Positions 24,022 through 35,500 of a stretch of DNA of 64,000 nt are shown piece by piece. Each line of letters opens with the position of its first letter. Position 1 is the first letter of the stretch. Source of the stretch: Zarea fungicola. Its lineage: Eukaryota > Ascomycota > Sordariomycetes > Hypocreales > Cordycipitaceae. Position numbers and translations under genes: made by a program. Under the pieces are notes generated by a model. The model was not told the origin of the DNA. It saw only the letters and a list, made by a program, of their open reading frames with translations, and did not search any database. The DNA is taken from NCBI GenBank assembly GCA_900169235.1, contig FWCC01000346.1:1-64000 (forward strand), written 5' to 3'.

Positions 24022-24720
24022 CATAGCTCAAGTAAAGAGTTAAGCTAGCCTAACTTGTCCAGCAGGACTGCCTGCAAGGGCCGTCCTTTATTGCAAGGCT
24101 TATTTCAAAAAGTGTGAGAGAGCGGGCTTTGGATCGACTAGGGTCAGCGTCCATAGGAGCCACAAGCGTGGTTTTAGAATAAAAAAAGAGTTTGAAATCA
24201 GTAAGCACTAGCGAGCACAAACTGCCCTCACAAGTAGTAATTAATGGTAATGCGGTGGCGACACACGGCCTGTCAGGATCTAACTGTCGTGCCGCTTCCC
24301 TAGCCGTGGTTTGATGGTTAAATAGTTAGGGGTTAATTAGAGCGCGGACTAAATTGTACGCGTCCATCTCCTGGGAGGAAATCTCAACAAGACAAATCCA
24401 TGAGCCGCCTCGAAATATTTTCCTTAATGGGCTGCATCTTTCCTCCTGCAACTTGCGATGCTTGCTGACCGGTCTTCTCATTTATCATAACGTACGCTAT
24501 TATTGAAGGATTGATGGTATTTTTAGATTAACCTTTCCCCAGATATTACGTGATGCGCTTTTGCGTAGACATGTTGGTTGTAGTCCGTGGCCTCTTTGAC
24601 GCGTAATGCTGGTTCGACAATGCTTGACCCGGTTCCCCCGGCTTGGCAGAGAAGCGGTTCGAAAGCAATCATCCACTATACTCTTGTACAAACCGATTCA
24701 CTGTATTGAGCCTGAGACGG
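24022..24720 (+). repeat. Dispersed repeat, copy A (shorter)
   Basis: This segment aligns in the same orientation with 29250-30530. Shared blocks keep their order: agtgtgagagagc (about 24110) against agtgtgggagagc; tgtcaggatctaactg (about 24271) against tgttaggatctgacag; ttccctagccgtgg (about 24296) against ttccctagctgtg; gaccggtcttctcat (about 24467); agatattacgtgatgcg (24541); and cccggcttggcagagaagcgg (24637). Many differences are C/T or G/A transitions. No open frame spans it. Copy A lacks about 0.6 kb present in the middle of copy B. The element type is unknown; it has no clear terminal repeats. Confidence 0.75.
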
Positions 24721-25467
24721 TGAAATGTTTCACGACAAGGTAGCGGGTTTGATACAGTTCTACAATTAGCCAGGAGTAATCCGGGCCTATGGGCTTCGAG
24801 TGTGAGGCCAGAGAGAGATTGCCCTGAAGCCTTCCAGTCGCAGACGTGGCATAGTGTGGTTGGATCTGTAATCCTTTACTAATCAATCGCGCGCGAAACT
24901 GCACGTTTGACATGCCACGTGATTGAAAGTCTATGCGAAGGTCACGAAGGGTCTGCGCCTCTCAGTGAGGTGGCGGAACTCACTACTGATTCCACGAGTG
25001 ACCTCCGTCGCAGCAGATCCTGCCAAGATGAGGAGATACTTGGGCGCCTATGCAGCTAAGGACTAGTCCTGTGAAGAAGGGGAAATCTCTTGTTAATCGT
25101 GCATGTGTAGAGAAAGGAAAAGCCCCGTGCTCAGAGTCACGGTCGCACGCAAATACCGGAGGATTGTCACTGCCACCAATCAAATGCAAGTTCTGACAGT
25201 CGCTTTGCGCATTGGGCAAGTATTCCAGCCTTCACACTGAACGTACCAGCGACAGCCCGGCTATCGCTTCCTACTCTTTGACCTTTTGACCCACTGAATC
25301 CCCAATTCTCGGTTCGCTCAATCCCATCACCCTAGCGGCTAGCTTCAGCCAGCCTCGAAGTCGTGGTTTTGTCAACACAGCCATAAACTACTTACCTGCC
25401 GTGTCGACTATTTCCCTCGCTAGACTGGATTTGGATATACTCGGGTAGCTTCCGATTGTAATCATTT

Positions 25468-25474
<7 letters not shown>

Positions 25475-25498
<24 letters not shown>
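25475..25498. repeat. TA dinucleotide microsatellite
   Basis: An uninterrupted run of TA units of about 24 bases, in AT-rich intergenic DNA. Confidence 0.9.
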
Positions 25499-25499
<1 letters not shown>

Positions 25500-28164
25500 C
25501 TCCCTTTTTATGCATGACTAATTTCTTAAACTTCTTTATCCTTGATATCGTTTTGTTGCCAACTTTAGCAGCCGCTCAGTTCTACTGGTAGCTTTAGCAT
25601 GCAAAATGAATCCATTGCGCTACTCACTCAAAGGTCCGCACTATCGATCGTTGCCCGAGAAAACTGCCACGCCTTTCGCTTCTGGTACGCCTTCCGTGAT
25701 TGGCATAGGGGGATTTGTGTATCTGGGACCGAAGGTGAGTTGCAGACCATCGATCTGCAGGCATACTGAAGCATACTGAAGCAATACTGGCTCGACTGGG
25801 ATGCACCAGCACCAAGAGCTAGCAGCTGACTCGTCAACCGCCTCGTTTTTAGATTCCTGGCACTAGATGTCCAACCTGCGCTCTGTCAGGAAACGTCGTT
25901 TGGGTAATTCCGGGTCGCTGCTGCGGCTACTGCGGAACACCTTGCGACGGCAAGTAGAGATATTCAATTTGTATGTTTGTGCCGACTCTGGCGAACCAAT
26001 ATCTGCGCCAGCAATTGCCAACAGTTGCCAACTAACAATTTCTCCATTTACAGTAAGCAGTACAGAGGTGATCCAATCCAAACGACGCTGTGCTTGCACA
26101 AATATACCCTTTGCATTGTCACACTTGCGCCGGCAGAGTTCACTTGGTTGTCAACAGTGTAGCATGGCTACGACCGTTTACAATATGTCCCTGAAGTCTG
26201 GCGAGCGAGGTGCTGTATTATTTCACGCGCCATCAGTGGCACTATGTCTGTTACACTTGGACTATAATGCACAAAGGCCAATGATTTATGGTCTTTTGAG
26301 CTGGACTCATACTCACTCTATACTCTGTGAACCAGCCACATAAATAATAACTGTGCACTGTCGTGTCTATATGCTTGGTGAAAAAAACATTGCCTCGGGC
26401 ACTTAATTGAGATATGCGAGTTGATGTAAACATTTCAGCTGAGACCCTAGTGTTGCATCCGGATGCCATCCGAATTTAACAGTAGATGTGTCAGTCCGAA
26501 TAACCCGAGTACGGTGCCATCAAAATGCATTGAAGTAGGTCGACCACCAGTGACGGCAGCTTATACAGTAGCAGCCGGCCTGAGGTCAGACTGAAATGGC
26601 ACGGTTTGGAAGCAAACACGCCAATAGTGCATGTTGAACCTGAATAGTAATGCTTCTAGGATAGCTCCGAACATCCGATCTGCATAAGCGCTTACAGGGA
26701 AGGGGCTTTAGTCGTTCCACTCACCGAATCACGATGGTCCCCGCATATCTAGCTTTGCGTGACAGGGAGATGCCCGATATAGACCTCTCTGAGACAGCGA
26801 TTTCGAGTCTCTGCTGATGACAACAGGAGAAAGGTACCATGTGTAAATTCTAGCTTTAATTTAGCCTTTCGCGATTCGAACGCATTGAGACACAGCAGCT
26901 AGGATTTAGTCGTGCGGTACCATTTGACCCAATTGTCGCATGCCCTCTGGCAGTGGGAAATACAAAGGAACTCGTGTGCCATTTGCTCGAAGTGCGGATA
27001 CTTGACTGAATATGACGGTTGCAATGGTTCCTTCCTCAGCCTGACCAGTCTTGGCACTTGGTGATTTTAGGACTTGCTGGCGACTAAAACGCCACAATTC
27101 TAGAGAGCTCCAGCAAGATTGAGAAGAATTACCGACAGGGTTAACGCAGATCCCAGTATCTGTAAGATTGCTGCAGTAGATCAAAGTGTATCACGATGAG
27201 TTTCGATTCATCTTGCATTCATGCTTGCTGCCAGTCAGTGAAACTTCGACCTAGGATGGGACATGCCACACGCTTTCAGCCCTGCCAGAGCATAAAATCT
27301 GCATCAATCTTCCTCGAACTTCAATCACATGCCAGTGTTTCAATCTAATACGTAACAGAAACGCCACCAGAAGAGCACCGATTCAGTTCCCGTAGACTTC
27401 GCTTACAGAGAGATCCACCTGGGTTATGGAGATGTAGAGGCGCAGATCAAATCCGCCAGCGTGGAGCCGACGCAACAAAGAATTCAGCCAATTGTAGTAT
27501 TGGCAATGAGGCTGCATCGGACGATAGATTGTTTGAGTTTAGTCAAAGGCTAGACTGCTTGTGGTAGGTGGATATACACCATTGTCGGTCTAGCAATCTC
27601 TCGTGCGGCGCGTTGCATTTGATAATGACCGTGTATACTGAAGTTGGCGGGATGCAAAAGCTGGAACGCCAAGATAGTAACAGTTGTGGGCTTCCTGTGA
27701 TACCCCGCCCACACCTCAACAGCCGCTGAGTATCATCGTCACGGACTGGAGCGAAACTGTCTCAGTTTATTATAGTATTAGACTCCTACACCAAGCCAAA
27801 CCCGAAATGGCAAATGCTCATTTCAGCCGCATACCCATTAGCGTAGTAATGACAAGTTTTCCCTGCTTTAGAAATATGAACTATTTCTTCTAATCATAAA
27901 CCAAGCGACAAATGACCTTCAATGTATAATACAGCAAAAATAAAGGTTCTGTTGTGACTGCCACGCTCTTTCGGTAGCTGTGTTATACAAGGGCTAGATT
28001 TACTCATAATGAGGGTCAGAAATCGTAGCAAAATAGTCAGGGTTCATACTATCTTGTTTATTTCACAACTTAAACGACCTTCTGAAATTCGTTAGACATC
28101 ATTTCTAATTTTATTACTCCGCCCTTTTTGAAAGCAAAATTAGACTCAAACGCTAATTCACAAT

Positions 28165-28692
28165 AACGAGAAATTCGCTAGTGGCTTCGACGCTGCTGGT
28201 CTGGACATTCCTCCTGCGCGAAAAGTCGTGATTAGTACGAATCGCTATATTTCATCTGTATCAAATGTTTCGTATTAAGGTTCACTATAGATTCCTGCAT
28301 GGATTTTCGCATTGATCCATAGCTGTATGTGGACATACAGTCAGCGATGATACCATTATACGCATTGCAGGAGCCTATGCCGAGGTTACCGCGCGCTCTG
28401 CTTTGCCAGCGACCACTCACTGGGTGCCGAGAAAATACACATCATTAAGCACACAAAATCTGTTCTGAAAGGAATTTCGACTGAGGCCGGCCACAGTCAT
28501 GTCAAATACAATATCGGCCTTAAGGAGCCGGAGGATGTTGACAACTTTCCAGTGCTAGGTATGGACGATCTAGAAACATCCGTAAAAGGAGCCATCGCGT
28601 AAATGCGAGGTCATCCGCTGCTCATGCCGAAGATCCGTGTCGTTGGTTGAAGTTATGACAGACACTCATCCAGGTCTCTTGACTGCTGTGAG
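28165..28692 (+). pseudogene. Beta-carbonic anhydrase, degraded remnant
   Basis: Several frames together recall a fungal beta-carbonic anhydrase in the right order. A GLDIPPARKV start (about 28195) matches the segment just before the first zinc-ligand loop. RIAGAYAEVTARSAL (about 28361) resembles the RNAGG helix. After a frame change, SLGAEKIHIIKHT (about 28416) resembles the strand leading to the HTDCG zinc site. MDDLETSVKGAIA (about 28560) resembles the DLEESVREDV helix, and a further frame gives THPGLLTAV (about 28669), the usual C-terminal YDVKTGKL-like strand. The zinc-binding CxDxR is absent and HTDC reads HTKS, so two ligands are lost, and stops and frameshifts intervene. It cannot encode an active enzyme. 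It lies between the two copies of the dispersed repeat. Confidence 0.6.
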
Positions 28693-31400
28693 GTAAATGT
28701 ACGAATGGAAATGGAGCTTCGATCTGATGGCGATTGATTCAGACGGTCGGTGGCTAAGACAGTGAAGGCAGATGAAGATCTAGCTGCGACGGAGGATGAC
28801 GTTACTGGTTGAAAATCTAGAACAGTTTGAATCATGAATTCCTTCTGTGCACTCTTTCTAGTATTGGGCTACCCACGTCGCTTGGAGAGGTCACTTTGCC
28901 GTCGTGCTTTCGGTCAATCTGCTGTTATTTCTCCAATTCGTGTTATATAGGAACTATACCAACACTCTGGCCCAGTTTGGAAGCGCCTGGAATACTTTGT
29001 AGTAGAATTGGGGTAAAAATACCACACTGGCAATAACCATTTTTTCGTGATCCGGCTGTGGTTATATCTCACTGCCTGGCATCGGATAGATTTGGCAACG
29101 CTCCTCACCACACTAACAAATATCGAATCATCTCAAGTTTTAAATGATTATACTTTCAATTCTGCGATAAAACTTGATAAGTATCATGTAAAATACCGCG
29201 AATTTAATTAAATATAGAAATCCTTTACTTTTATTATTGTAGCTTATATGCAGAGCTCAAATAACTCGCTCTAGCCAGGCAGCACGCTGAGAAGGCCGTC
29301 TATTATTCATTCTGGAAAGTGTGGGAGAGCAGCCGCGAGAGCGACCAGGATCAGCATTAATAGCCGGCGCAAGCGTATTTTCAGCATAAGGAACAAGTAT
29401 ATATTTTAGTAGAACCTAACGAGTGGAATCTGTCCTTATAAGTAGTGATGCCTTTTCATCATGGCGACGCCTTTAGACCGAATCCCTGTTAGGATCTGAC
29501 AGCCGGGCGGGTTCCCTAGCTGTGTTTCGATGTGGGCGGTTGTACTGAGTGAGAGGGTAAAGCCTTACACTCTTGTAGGTACCAAATTTAGGATACTCAT
29601 AGATGGGTAATTTTGTGTCGGTCAATACTATGGGAAAGAATAGGATAATTCTTCGAAGGAAGGGTCCAGAGTGGCAGGCCGAAAGTTTTCAACCCCGACG
29701 AGGCCACTTATTCTCGCCCACTCACATCCCCTCCTATTCATGCAGATGCTGGCGTCTTGTGTGACGTTGCTTTTACAATTAAAAAGTGCCTAATACGACA
29801 AAAATTCATACTCAGTTGATTCTAACTGCCAAAATCGCCTAGCATACCATTCGGCAAGAGTTCCGCGAGAACCTTTCCAAGTCAATAGCCCATCACTTAG
29901 AAGCAGCTTGAAATATCGGAGGTGAAAATGAAGTAGCAGAAATAGCTGACCAGATAGGAATAAAAGTAGCGTTAAAATAAGCATGAGTTGCTAGATTAGG
30001 TGGTCGTTGTGGCGGTCTGGACAAGTTGGTGACCTCAGCATGGTCGAATACTTCTGCCAACCACTGTATAAAGTTATGTTTAGGGGTCTAAATCTTTAGC
30101 CTCCTAACATTAGCGCCTGATGACGTGGGGGAGGTCTACTTTTTAGTGCGAAATCTTTAAAGACCGGCCCCCCTGATGAGGTTTTCCTTAATCAGCTAAC
30201 TGCCTGCTTCAGCCTAGACATCGTCTATCCTCCAACAGCGAACGATATTTGCCGACCGGCTTTCTCACTCATTATAACTCACTCTATTATTAAATTGATT
30301 TGTAGTGTTTTCATATTGCATTTAATATCCTAGATATTAGATGATGCGTGTTTGTGTAGTCATGCAACCAGCCATAGGACGTGGTCGCTCTCCGGCGTGA
30401 TGCTGGTTCGCCAAGCTTGTGAATCTCTGAGCCGCGTTCCCGGCTTGGCAGAGAAACGGACCGAGACCGATACCCCGCTGTGCTTTCATACGAACTTCCT
30501 CACTGTGTTATTAGGCTCGAGAAAGCTCCGACCGTGCCGCAGTCAGAGCGCTAGTTATGCACCCTTCCTTGCCCCCGCTATTGCAGTGTCTGTTATCCTT
30601 GTAAACTATGCATATGAGGACAAGTTATAATTACGGTGCATGACCGCGTATCCGTAGACGTGCATCAAAACAGCCAGCCAAACCGGCAAGGGCCAATTCG
30701 AGGCACTACGTACCAGTCAATTATTGTACTATGAACAAGTATTACCGAAGTTTCCGTCGACATAAGTCCTGCTAGTAGTAACTAACTGTCTGGCCAGTAC
30801 CAGGATAAAGACTTTTCAGCAGCGCCAGCGGCGGCACCAGCGGCGCCATCTGACGCGGTACTGTCCGCAGACACGAAACATCAACTGGTGGCGTGCTGGC
30901 TAATTTGCAGCTGCGTCTTGTCCTAAAAGCATGCACCTCGCTGCAATCTCCAGGCGTTCCTTCGAGCGGGGCCTTTCTTCCACCAATCTATCCTTCTCAT
31001 TGTATTTATGCGGACACGAAATTTGTTGTTCCCAGCTAGCTGAAAGCAATGGACACTATCGTCTCACTCGGCATAAGGTTACTGTGAAATAATTTGTTTT
31101 GCAAAGAGGGAAGTGAAAACCAAACAGCACGATGGACGGCGCATGCTCTGTTACTTTGAGAGGGAATGCAACAGAATTGTACCCGTTAGAAATCCTGAAA
31201 CAAAAAACATAATTTCGGTGTTTATTTTGAGCTTTTATACTGTGTTGTGACTGCTGCCTACGAGCTTTATTGTACACTGGTTGTACTGGTATTGATACAA
31301 GGCTGCGCTCGACACGTGGTTTCTTGTTGACATTTAAAACTCACAAGAAACATCATCCAAACGCAATAATATTCGCATCCACAGCCACACTCTATCAAAT
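28693..31400. other. Gene-poor region containing repeat copy B
   Basis: Apart from repeat copy B (29250-30530) I find no gene. Short frames such as 30352-30630 lie within the repeat. The final 300 bp form the upstream region of the 287-aa protein starting at 31401. Confidence 0.5.
29250..30530 (+). repeat. Dispersed repeat, copy B (longer)
   Basis: Direct-orientation, diverged partner of copy A at 24022-24720. Its left block (29250-29540) and right block (30181-30530) match A, while about 29541-30180 has no counterpart there. It contains no long open frame. Transition-type differences dominate in the shared blocks, which fits RIP acting on a former repeat family. Confidence 0.75.
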
Positions 31401-32264
31401 ATGGCTTTCTTTTATACTGCTGCTACTCTCTCGGCTATTACAGCCATTCATCAGCTTTTCCGCTTTCACGCGATACACTCCTTATTTACAGACTGCATCG
31501 CTCGAACAGACACGCGTCGCCAGTTTAAGTTTCAAGATCTAAAGCATTTCTTTGTTCCAGCCGGAGCAAATCTCTCCAAGAATCTTCCAAAACTTGTCAA
31601 TTTTGAGTTTGAGGAGGAAGCTGTCCTCATTGAAGTTCTCGCCGGACGATACTTCAGCACCCCTCTCATATGCCACCACACGCAAGAAATGTGCAGGGAG
31701 ACCTACATCGTCAGCGGAGACTGGTTCATGGGCGGTTTCCGCAGCGGCACCCCTGGTGATGCGCCTCCAGAACTTCCATTTACCTGGCGAAGCATCAACA
31801 TCGTCCACTTGCCACCCAAGAAGCCTTGTCGACTTCGGCTCTATGGCTCAGAAACGGCTCGACAGGTTGATCATATTATTGTAAGTGCGGTTCAGGATGC
31901 AGAGATTTACTTCCGGCTTTGTTCTACGCCTCTCTGGCTTCGTTTGTTCTATTCTGCCACCAAAGCAATTTCTGCTGCTGCTGCAAATGTCCTTGCGCGC
32001 CGCATTCTTTGGATCCAAATTCGTGGTATATACTTCTGCAATGACATTTGGGAATTTCGTGGGACCTGCACGTTTTTTCAAATGTTCTGGCCCTTCTTCA
32101 ATGAACCTGACTGGGTCAAGAGGTTCGAACTATGGAGCGAGCACTACCGGTCGAAGCAGTTTCTGCGTCTCAATTACTGGCTAGGGCGTATATTTCTGGG
32201 AATGGATTCCGAGTACCCACAGTATAATATAGCAACAAGTAAGGAGATGAATATGTTGAAGTAA
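31401..32264 (+). CDS. Hypothetical protein, 287 aa
   Basis: One uninterrupted frame of 287 codons in DNA where chance frames are much shorter, so it is probably a gene. The N-terminus (MAFFYTAATLSAITAIHQLF) is hydrophobic and could be a membrane anchor or signal. The rest is rich in aromatic residues (WFMGGF, FRGTCTFFQMFWPFF) with a basic middle, and a second hydrophobic stretch lies around residues 180-200. I recognise no domain or catalytic motif. There is no convincing intron. It sits between the repeat-rich zone and the GH55 fusion gene on the same strand. It may be lineage-specific. Confidence 0.55.
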   Translation: MAFFYTAATLSAITAIHQLFRFHAIHSLFTDCIARTDTRRQFKFQDLKHFFVPAGANLSKNLPKLVNFEFEEEAVLIEVLAGRYFSTPLICHHTQEMCRETYIVSGDWFMGGFRSGTPGDAPPELPFTWRSINIVHLPPKKPCRLRLYGSETARQVDHIIVSAVQDAEIYFRLCSTPLWLRLFYSATKAISAAAANVLARRILWIQIRGIYFCNDIWEFRGTCTFFQMFWPFFNEPDWVKRFELWSEHYRSKQFLRLNYWLGRIFLGMDSEYPQYNIATSKEMNMLK

Positions 32265-32590
32265 CACATGGTAGCATTCCGCCAGTAGGTATCTGACGGC
32301 ACAGATGTGGCTCAAGGGCGTGGATGCATTCAGAACCAGTTCGGTGGATGACCTCGTAACGTTTCAGCGCATTAGCTTCTCATTTTATTGTTATGCATAG
32401 TAATATTGCTTTTATGGACCGCATGCTAGCCTGATTCCTCCTAATGTTCGCCGATATTGCTTCGCCTGCCTTGACTGTGTGGAGCAATAACAGTGTAGCC
32501 ACCCTTCATATAGCACGAGGACCCCTCGACAGTAGCATCACTCAAGTTATACATTTCATTCATCAGAGAAAATTTAACAATTTACTCAAT
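32265..32590. other. Intergenic region
   Basis: 3' flank of the 287-aa protein and promoter of the GH55 fusion gene. The open frame extends upstream of the chosen start to 32444. The ATG at 32591 is preferred because it begins a good signal peptide. Confidence 0.5.
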
Positions 32591-35500
32591 ATGTTTAACC
32601 CTCGTAAGCTGCTGTCTTGCCTCGCTGCAGCGCTTCTTTCGTCGAAAGGCTTGGCGAGATCCACGGATGGGCCTGCGTTCCAACCCAATGTCGGGTTTTA
32701 CCAGCCAACAGATGCAGACATGGCTATGGCTCAAGCAAAATTTCTCCAATATCAAAGTAGATCCCTGCAGAGCCCTTCTCCTCAGCCAGCACTCCCGAAA
32801 ACAGTTCTGTTGACCAACGCGAGCACTGGCGATCTCGCTCGGGCAAAGGCCCTCGTCGACAGCGCGATAAAGCAACAGGGGGAATTCAATCTGTGGCGCT
32901 TGTCCAACCCTCATCGGGGTGGAAAGCAAAGCCGCGAGACTGGCCAAAGCCGAAGGGAAGATGCCGGCAACGGACCTTCGCCTCCCGAGCTGACACCTGA
33001 TCTTCTCAAGGCTATCAAGCTCACCAACGATGCTGGAATGCAGGAGCTGCATAACAATGGCACCCTGCAGCGATATCATGAGGCCCTTGATCTTCGAGGG
33101 TCCAACTTAGGTCATGGATCCAGTAATAAGGCCGGGAACGCGGCGATGGCTGTTCCCGCTGTCTGGGATAAAGGAGATTGGATGGCGATGCAAAACCATT
33201 CTTTCTCTCGCCAGCCGTTCCAATCGGATCCCAACTATAAGGTAGCACTGTTGTTATTATTTGAATTTTTGCGTTTAAAAGTACACTAACCATTACCTAG
33301 GTGTGGCGCAACGTCAAAGACTACGGTGCTGTTGGTGATGGCGTTACCGATGACACAGATGCTATCCAAAAGGCAATCTCAGATGGTAATCGATGTGGCA
33401 AAGATTGTCCGGGATCTACAATCACCGGAGCTATAGTTTATTTCCCCAGTGGTGGGTTGACATCACCGCCTGCCATCAAAGCAATATGTCTCTAACCGTT
33501 TCGCAGGTATATATCGCGTGGACCGTACGATTGTTCTATACTATAACACGCAACTAGTTGGCAATGTCGATAAACAAGTTGCTACAATCCAATCGGCGCC
33601 AAATTTTATCGGCTTTGGACTGTTTACGACAGACGTTTATCTGGCAGATGGCCACTCGGAATGGTATCTCAACACAGTAGGTGAACGCTGAATGGGCATA
33701 TATTCACTAATCGTTTCGTCGTTGCTGAATATTCTTCTTCTCAGGCCAATTTCTATCGAAGTATACGCGGAATAAATATTGACACACAGCTTACTGTCCA
33801 AAGTGGTATGGTGGCTATTCACTGGCAAGTAGCACAAGCAACCACTCTGGAAGATATCCACATTATGATGTCGAATTCTTCATCAACAACACAAGTCGGA
33901 ATTTGTAAGTTTCCTCATCCATCAAACCACTTGCGAGTGAACGGAAATTAATAATATCGGTAGTTGCGGAAAATGGCAGTGGAGGCTGGATGGGCGATTT
34001 GACAATACAGAACGGCGAATATGGCATCCTTGCTGGTAGCCAGCAATATTCGGCCTCTCGCATTGCAATTTATACTTCCAAAAAGTGTATTGGTCTTATT
34101 TGGAACTGGGTGTGGGTAAGTGTCCTCACCAACACCTTTTTAAACTAGCGGTTTCTTTAACCGCTGTAATTCATAGTCATGGTCCCACCTTCATTTGGAG
34201 CATTGTCAAATCGGTATTGACCTAACTGCGCCGGGTTCTGATCCTAAGAACCCGGTTGGGTCATTGTCGATTGTCGACTCGACTTTGACAAACTGCAACA
34301 CAGCCATTAAAACGTATCCCTTCAGCCCAAATCAAACCAAGGAACAAGGCTCAACAGTAATTGCCTTGAGCCATTCTACAATCCAAAAATCAACGACATT
34401 TATTGGGTTTCCAGACGGCTCTTCAATAGCCAGAAATGTCGATGCCTGGACAATCGACTACTGGCAATACGGTAATGAAGCCAACCAGGGCAGTGTTGTC
34501 CATGGCGAATTCACTACCACCCAGGATCGACCTGCAAGCCTCTTAGACGAAAGTGGAAACTGGTTCAGCACAGGGTATTTATTACTGCAACGACATACCT
34601 GCCAAATTTTACCAAGACTAATCATAAAATTGTAGAAAACCTAACTTTTATGCCTACAACTCTAACCAGATAGTCAATGCAAGAATCTTCGCTCTAGGTA
34701 CAAGATTTCACAAATGAAAACGCGAATGTCGCTAATTATGGAGTCCATTAGGTGATGGAAAACAGGATGACTCAATCGCTCTTCAAATTGCAGTTAAATT
34801 TGCTGCAGTAAATCAAATGATCCTTTACATCCCAGGTAAGTATTTTGGACCGTTTCAACCGACTTCAGGACTAATCTATGGTGCAGCCGGTGTTTACATT
34901 GTTACCCGTCCGATAATGGTATGCTCCTCCTTTGTCCATCAGCATTGTAGCGATCTAATACCAACTACCGTGCAAAGGTTCCGAACAATTCTCGCATCCG
35001 AGGCGAAGTCTGGTCACAGATCATGGCTGCAGGTTCCGCTTTTGCTAGTGCCAGTAGCCCTACACCCATGTTTTTCGTTGGCCAGGGAGAAACAGACGGG
35101 TTGGTACAGATGGAGAACCTCCTCTTCACATCCAAGGGCTCACTACCTGGCTTGATTCTGGTGCAGTGGAATATTCGGTCCAACAGTCCCGGCAATGTCG
35201 GTATGTGGGGTAAGTGTCACGCAGAACAGGNNNNNNNNNNNNNNNNNNNNNNNNNNNNNNNNNNNNNNNNNNATCACACCCCGCGCAACAGTAAGTTATG
35301 CTTCCTCAACAGCTAAAGTGGAAAAGTTTGAGTTTGCTCATTGTCAAACTTAGATTGCCATTTTCGCGTGGGAGGGGCTATTGGGACGGATTTACAGAAA
35401 GCCAATTGCCCCAAGCTCTCTGGTCAAGTGGACAACAAATGCATTGCAGGCACAATGATGCTCCAAGTTTCGAGCGGTGCCTCTGGGTATGTGCCAATTC

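Larger units (their letters stand above)
23772..28164. other. Gene-poor, AT-rich accessory DNA
   Basis: This stretch holds the first copy of the dispersed repeat (24022-24720, listed separately), a TA microsatellite at 25475-25498, and only short unsupported frames. The frame starting with an ATG at about 25606 looks like a gene start, with a possible donor (gtgagt) near 25735. It cannot be extended into a convincing second exon. The minus-strand frame 26906-27184 and the plus-strand stretch 27350-27550 read open for 60-90 codons but match no family I know. They may be relics of decayed genes. Confidence 0.45.

Noticed and set aside
24022..30530. The two direct repeats as LTRs of one retrotransposon
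   Set aside because: No reverse transcriptase, integrase or gag motif was seen between them, their ends lack clear TG...CA borders, and they differ in length by about 0.6 kb.
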